A stretch of 7,680 nt of DNA from Oceanospirillaceae bacterium (GTDB lineage Bacteria > Pseudomonadota > Gammaproteobacteria > Pseudomonadales > Balneatricaceae), in the NCBI GenBank assembly GCA_003497765.1, contig DNNY01000193.1, positions 1 through 7,680 of the forward strand, read 5' to 3'. The stretch's first letter is position 1. The number at the start of each line of letters is the position of its first letter. The position numbers and the translations under genes were made by a program. This document shows, one piece after another, positions 5,256 to 7,680 of this stretch. The notes under the pieces were generated by a model that was not told where the DNA came from, made no database searches, and was given only the letters and a program-made list of their open reading frames with translations.

Positions 5256-6797
5256 TTAACCTTCGCCTTTATCGGCAACGACTAAACTATCAGCACTAAA
5301 ACGCTTTAGACCTATATAACGACCCAGGATAGGTAGCAATAAAGCGATTATGGCAATACTCATAATCAGCGCCGTCAGAGGCCGCTCCCATAAGAAGGCC
5401 AAACTGCCATCAGAAATAATCAGCGCCCGACTTAAATTAGTTTCCATCATGCCACCTAGAATAAAGCCCAATAACATAGGCGCCATAGGGAAAGATAAAA
5501 GCCGTAAAAAGATTGCAACAACAGTAATAAGCACCATTAACTCAATATCAAAGCTATTAAAGCTCACTAGATAAACCCCAGTAATCGAAAAAAATAGAAT
5601 TAAAGGAATCAAAATAGGTCGGGGAATAATTAATAGCCGAGAAATATAAGGAATTAGTGGTAAATTCAAAATCAGCAGGACAATATTGCCAAAATACATA
5701 GAGATAATGACCGACCAGAATACCTCTGGATTATCAACAAATAGCCGCGGACCAGGCTGAATACCATAGGCAATAAGTGCCCCCAGCATAATAGCTGTAG
5801 TACCGGAGCCAGGTATCCCTAGCGTTAGCAATGGTACAAAAGAACCGGTGGAAGCTGCATTATTAGCCGCCTCTGGCGCAGCTAATCCACGCAATGCACC
5901 TTTACCAAACTTATCTTTAATGGCTCTAGGAGCAAGATTGCGCTCCACGCCATAAGCCAAAAACGCAGCAATGGTTGCACCTGCGCCCGGCAATACACCA
6001 ACTAAGAAACCAAATAATGATGAGCGGCCTGCCGTAGGCGCTACATGCTTCACTTCCTCTTTGCTGAGTTTCATACTGCCCAAAGAAGACATATCCATGG
6101 GGACGTCATCTTCCTTATGCTCCCCTTTTAGTACTGTCATCACCACTTCAGCCAAAGCAAAGGTAGCCATGGCTAAGAGTAGGAAGCTAATACCATCGAT
6201 CAGATCAAGATTGCCAAAGGTAAAGCGGGGAATACCATAAATAACATCGGTACCAATGGTAGCGATCATTAGACCAAAAATAGTCATTAGCAAAGCCTTA
6301 AGCACTTGCCCTTTACCAGAAAAAGCAGCTACTGCACTTAAGCCCAATACCATTAAGGCAAAATAATCACTTGATTGAAAACTTAAGGAAACTGTCGCTA
6401 ATGCGGGAGCAGCCACCAAAAGAATAATGGCGCCAATAGTGCCGCCAGTAAAGGAACAATAAGCTGCCAGAGCCAAGGCTTTACCTGCTTGACCTTGCTG
6501 CGCCATGGGATATCCATCAAAGGCGGTTACCACAGTACTTGAGCAGCCGGGGGCATTAATCAAGATAGACGATGTGGAGCCACCAAATACAGCACCATAA
6601 TAAACACCCGCCATCAAAATAATACCTGACGACGGATCAAGTCCATAGGTAATAGGAATCATTAATGCCACGGCCGAAATAGGCCCCAAGCCGGGCAACA
6701 TACCAATAAAAGTGCCGCAGAAACAACCTACGACCACCATCATAATATTAAATGGTGCAACGGCTGTGGTTAAACCAGTAAAAATACCATCCCACAT
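5256..6797 (-). CDS. tctA: Tripartite tricarboxylate transporter large membrane subunit TctA
   Basis: TctA is the large permease subunit of a TTT secondary transporter. It takes an organic acid from the periplasmic TctC protein and moves it across the inner membrane using the ion gradient. The 513-residue length is normal for the family, and the protein is almost entirely hydrophobic, with about a dozen membrane segments. The duplicated family motif is clear: [11 protein letters not shown] (32-42) in the first half and [11 protein letters not shown] (267-277) in the second. These are followed by [20 protein letters not shown] (81-100) and [19 protein letters not shown] (327-345) respectively. 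A charged cytoplasmic loop (about 224-260) separates the halves. It starts 3 bases after tctB with a good GGAG ribosome-binding site 8 bases before the ATG. The substrate cannot be read from sequence; citrate and other carboxylates are typical. Confidence 0.95.
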   Translation of the reverse strand: MWDGIFTGLTTAVAPFNIMMVVVGCFCGTFIGMLPGLGPISAVALMIPITYGLDPSSGIILMAGVYYGAVFGGSTSSILINAPGCSSTVVTAFDGYPMAQQGQAGKALALAAYCSFTGGTIGAIILLVAAPALATVSLSFQSSDYFALMVLGLSAVAAFSGKGQVLKALLMTIFGLMIATIGTDVIYGIPRFTFGNLDLIDGISFLLLAMATFALAEVVMTVLKGEHKEDDVPMDMSSLGSMKLSKEEVKHVAPTAGRSSLFGFLVGVLPGAGATIAAFLAYGVERNLAPRAIKDKFGKGALRGLAAPEAANNAASTGSFVPLLTLGIPGSGTTAIMLGALIAYGIQPGPRLFVDNPEVFWSVIISMYFGNIVLLILNLPLIPYISRLLIIPRPILIPLILFFSITGVYLVSFNSFDIELMVLITVVAIFLRLLSFPMAPMLLGFILGGMMETNLSRALIISDGSLAFLWERPLTALIMSIAIIALLLPILGRYIGLKRFSADSLVVADKGEG

Positions 6798-6800
6798 AGG

Positions 6801-7274
6801 TTATGCTCCCAATACCATTTGCCAAAATTTGCCAGGCGCTAGATAAATATCTAATACCTTGGCTAACAACAACCAAAATCCCACTGCAAACGGAACGCTA
6901 GCTAGGAATAGTGTGCGCGGATTGCGCTCTCCCAAAATCCAATAACCCACTATTAAAAACAAAATAGTAGAAGCCAAAAAACCGATCCAACTTAAAGCTT
7001 GAGCAAATAGCCATACAAGCAACATCAACTTGCCGACAAGCAAAAAGTTTAATTGCGCAAGATTTGGATTCGGTTCTTCTGAGCGCCCCGCCGTGGCTAC
7101 CATAACCAAGCTAACCAAACCACCCACCCAAGCCAGTGCAATGGGCAGTGTTTGGGCATTAAAAGGTGCAAATTGGTCACCAGGAAACATTCGAATATCG
7201 TAGGCATAGTAACCATATACCACTGATATGGTGAGGAAGATCAGACCGCCTATATGATCTTTATTTAGTGTCAT
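6801..7274 (-). CDS. tctB: Tripartite tricarboxylate transporter small membrane subunit TctB
   Basis: TctB is the small, poorly conserved membrane subunit that pairs with TctA. Counted from the ATG at 7274, the 157-residue protein begins MTLNKDHIGGL, then has hydrophobic segments near 8-26, 42-62, 77-93, 95-114 and 121-140. The short motif ILGERNPR (113-120) is typical of the loop before the last segment, and the family's usual FPxxP-like N-terminal part is represented by MFPGDQFAPFNAQTLP. I prefer the ATG at 7274 because the helix begins shortly after it and a GGAA lies 6 bases upstream. A GTG at 7284-7286 would add four residues (MELP) but has no ribosome-binding site. It sits between tctC and tctA on one strand, as expected. 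Identity rests on context plus hydrophobic pattern. Confidence 0.9.
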   Translation of the reverse strand: MTLNKDHIGGLIFLTISVVYGYYAYDIRMFPGDQFAPFNAQTLPIALAWVGGLVSLVMVATAGRSEEPNPNLAQLNFLLVGKLMLLVWLFAQALSWIGFLASTILFLIVGYWILGERNPRTLFLASVPFAVGFWLLLAKVLDIYLAPGKFWQMVLGA

Positions 7275-7288
7275 GGGTAATTCCACAT

Positions 7289-7484
7289 TATTTAATAGCT
7301 TGACTTAACACACTGTTACTGCAGCTCAATTAACAAAAGTAACCATGGGTATATAGTTTAATAGCCTTAATTACTGTCTTGATAATCATGAACTTAATAA
7401 GTATTTAGCAAATCAATTATGCACTAGCCGCCGGAGCTCTTGCTTATTTAACCAACACTTCAGTAATTGGGTACTGCAAAGTAA
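7289..7484. other. AT-rich part of the tctC-tctB intergenic region
   Basis: No gene, tRNA or convincing promoter is visible here. A 9-base direct repeat, AGTAATTGG, occurs at 7462-7470 and again at 7480-7488, and a short inverted repeat CAGTA/TACTG lies at 7461-7476. A very weak - strand promoter (AAGACA, 19 bases, TATATA) can be drawn near 7350-7380 but I would not rely on it. The stretch is long for an operon-internal gap, so separate or attenuated expression of tctBA is possible. Confidence 0.4.
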
Positions 7485-7518
7485 TTGGTCTGGTACAACA
7501 TAGGTTATACCAGACCAA
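7485..7518 (-). promoter_or_regulatory. Second perfect stem-loop between tctC and tctB
   Basis: TTGGTCTGGTA (7485-7495) is the exact reverse complement of TACCAGACCAA (7508-7518), giving an 11-bp stem with a 12-base loop. No T run follows in the - strand direction, so it is not a classical terminator. As an mRNA structure behind the binding-protein gene, it could protect the tctC message from 3' exonucleases or reduce read-through into tctBA. Confidence 0.6.
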
Positions 7519-7524
7519 GATATA

Positions 7525-7551
7525 TTGTTGCCAGTGGGTGACTGGCAACAA
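7525..7551 (-). promoter_or_regulatory. First perfect stem-loop just after tctC
   Basis: TTGTTGCCAGT (7525-7535) and ACTGGCAACAA (7541-7551) form a perfect 11-bp stem with a 5-base loop. It begins 8 bases after the tctC stop. On the - strand it is followed by ATATATCTTGG, not a T tract, so an mRNA-stabilising or attenuating role is more likely than full termination. This agrees with the general need for many binding-protein copies per permease in such systems. Confidence 0.65.
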
Positions 7552-7559
7552 GCTAGACT

Positions 7560-7680
7560 TTATAGGAAGCCAAGCTCACGCATCAGATCACCAATGACCT
7601 GCTCTTGACCTTCTAGGAAGGACATAAACTCAGCACCTGGACGGAAGATTTCAGTCCAACCGTTACGGTCACGAACTTCT
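7560..7680 (-). CDS. tctC: Tripartite tricarboxylate transporter substrate-binding protein TctC (C-terminal end only)
   Basis: Only the last 39 codons are in the window; the rest lies beyond 7680. The frame is read from sequence and ends in TAA at 7560-7562. The fragment contains NGWTEIFRPGAEFMSFL and ends LMRELGFL. This matches the usual C-terminus of TTT binding proteins: a GW(T) motif, then FRPG, a helix with an EQ-type stretch, and a final helix ending in LG followed by a hydrophobic residue. TctC is a periplasmic solute receptor that captures the substrate and delivers it to TctA/TctB. Its position directly upstream of tctB-tctA confirms the assignment. The signal peptide and binding pocket are outside the window, so substrate cannot be judged. 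Confidence 0.88.
   Translation of the reverse strand, partial: EVRDRNGWTEIFRPGAEFMSFLEGQEQVIGDLMRELGFL

Noticed and set aside
5350..5574. Open frames on the + strand opposite tctA (also 5971-6240)
   Set aside because: They are antisense to a conserved membrane protein gene, with no ribosome-binding site or recognisable product.

Overview
The window looks like chromosomal DNA of a moderately AT-rich gammaproteobacterium, probably marine or free-living. The basis is the close agreement of the DapE fragment with gammaproteobacterial DapE, the compact operons, and a tripartite tricarboxylate transporter (TTT). Genus cannot be judged from the sequence. There is no sign of phage, insertion sequence, tRNA, rRNA or CRISPR.

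Layout. On the + strand, 1-960 is the 3' part of dapE (lysine/peptidoglycan pathway), followed 2 bases later by a 135-residue protein of unknown function (963-1370). Everything from 1390 onward is on the - strand. Read in transcription order (right to left) this gives: the 3' end of a tctC-type binding-protein gene (7560-7680), an intergenic region with two perfect 11-bp stem-loops, tctB, tctA, a 64-codon orphan gene, and a strong intrinsic terminator (4993-5022). Next come an AT-rich promoter region, a GntR/HutC-type (UTRA) regulator, trpB, trpA and an AlkB-family DNA repair dioxygenase. The AlkB gene ends 19 bp from the convergent + strand gene.

How the genes work together. TctC, TctB and TctA form one secondary transporter for an organic acid: a periplasmic binding protein, a small membrane subunit and a large membrane subunit. 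GntR, TrpB and TrpA are packed with 9-bp and 2-bp gaps, and each trp ribosome-binding site overlaps the end of the preceding gene. This is therefore a self-contained tryptophan synthase operon headed by its own regulator, rather than the trpE...BA or TrpI(LysR)-trpBA arrangements usual in gammaproteobacteria. A GTMTAKAC-like inverted repeat overlaps a TTGACA box upstream of gntR and is a good candidate autoregulatory operator.

The oddest points are: (i) the first ~48 bases, where the DapE metal-binding motif is recognisable but carries H-to-K and D-to-N changes and an in-frame TAG, from either sequence decay at a contig end or a true pseudogene; (ii) the GntR-trpB-trpA(-alkB) operon with diverged TrpA and TrpB motifs; (iii) the two perfect stem-loops between tctC and tctB; (iv) a + strand stem-loop with a T tract that has no + strand gene before it. 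No clearly new multi-gene system is visible. The GntR-controlled stand-alone trpBA is the best candidate for something unusual.
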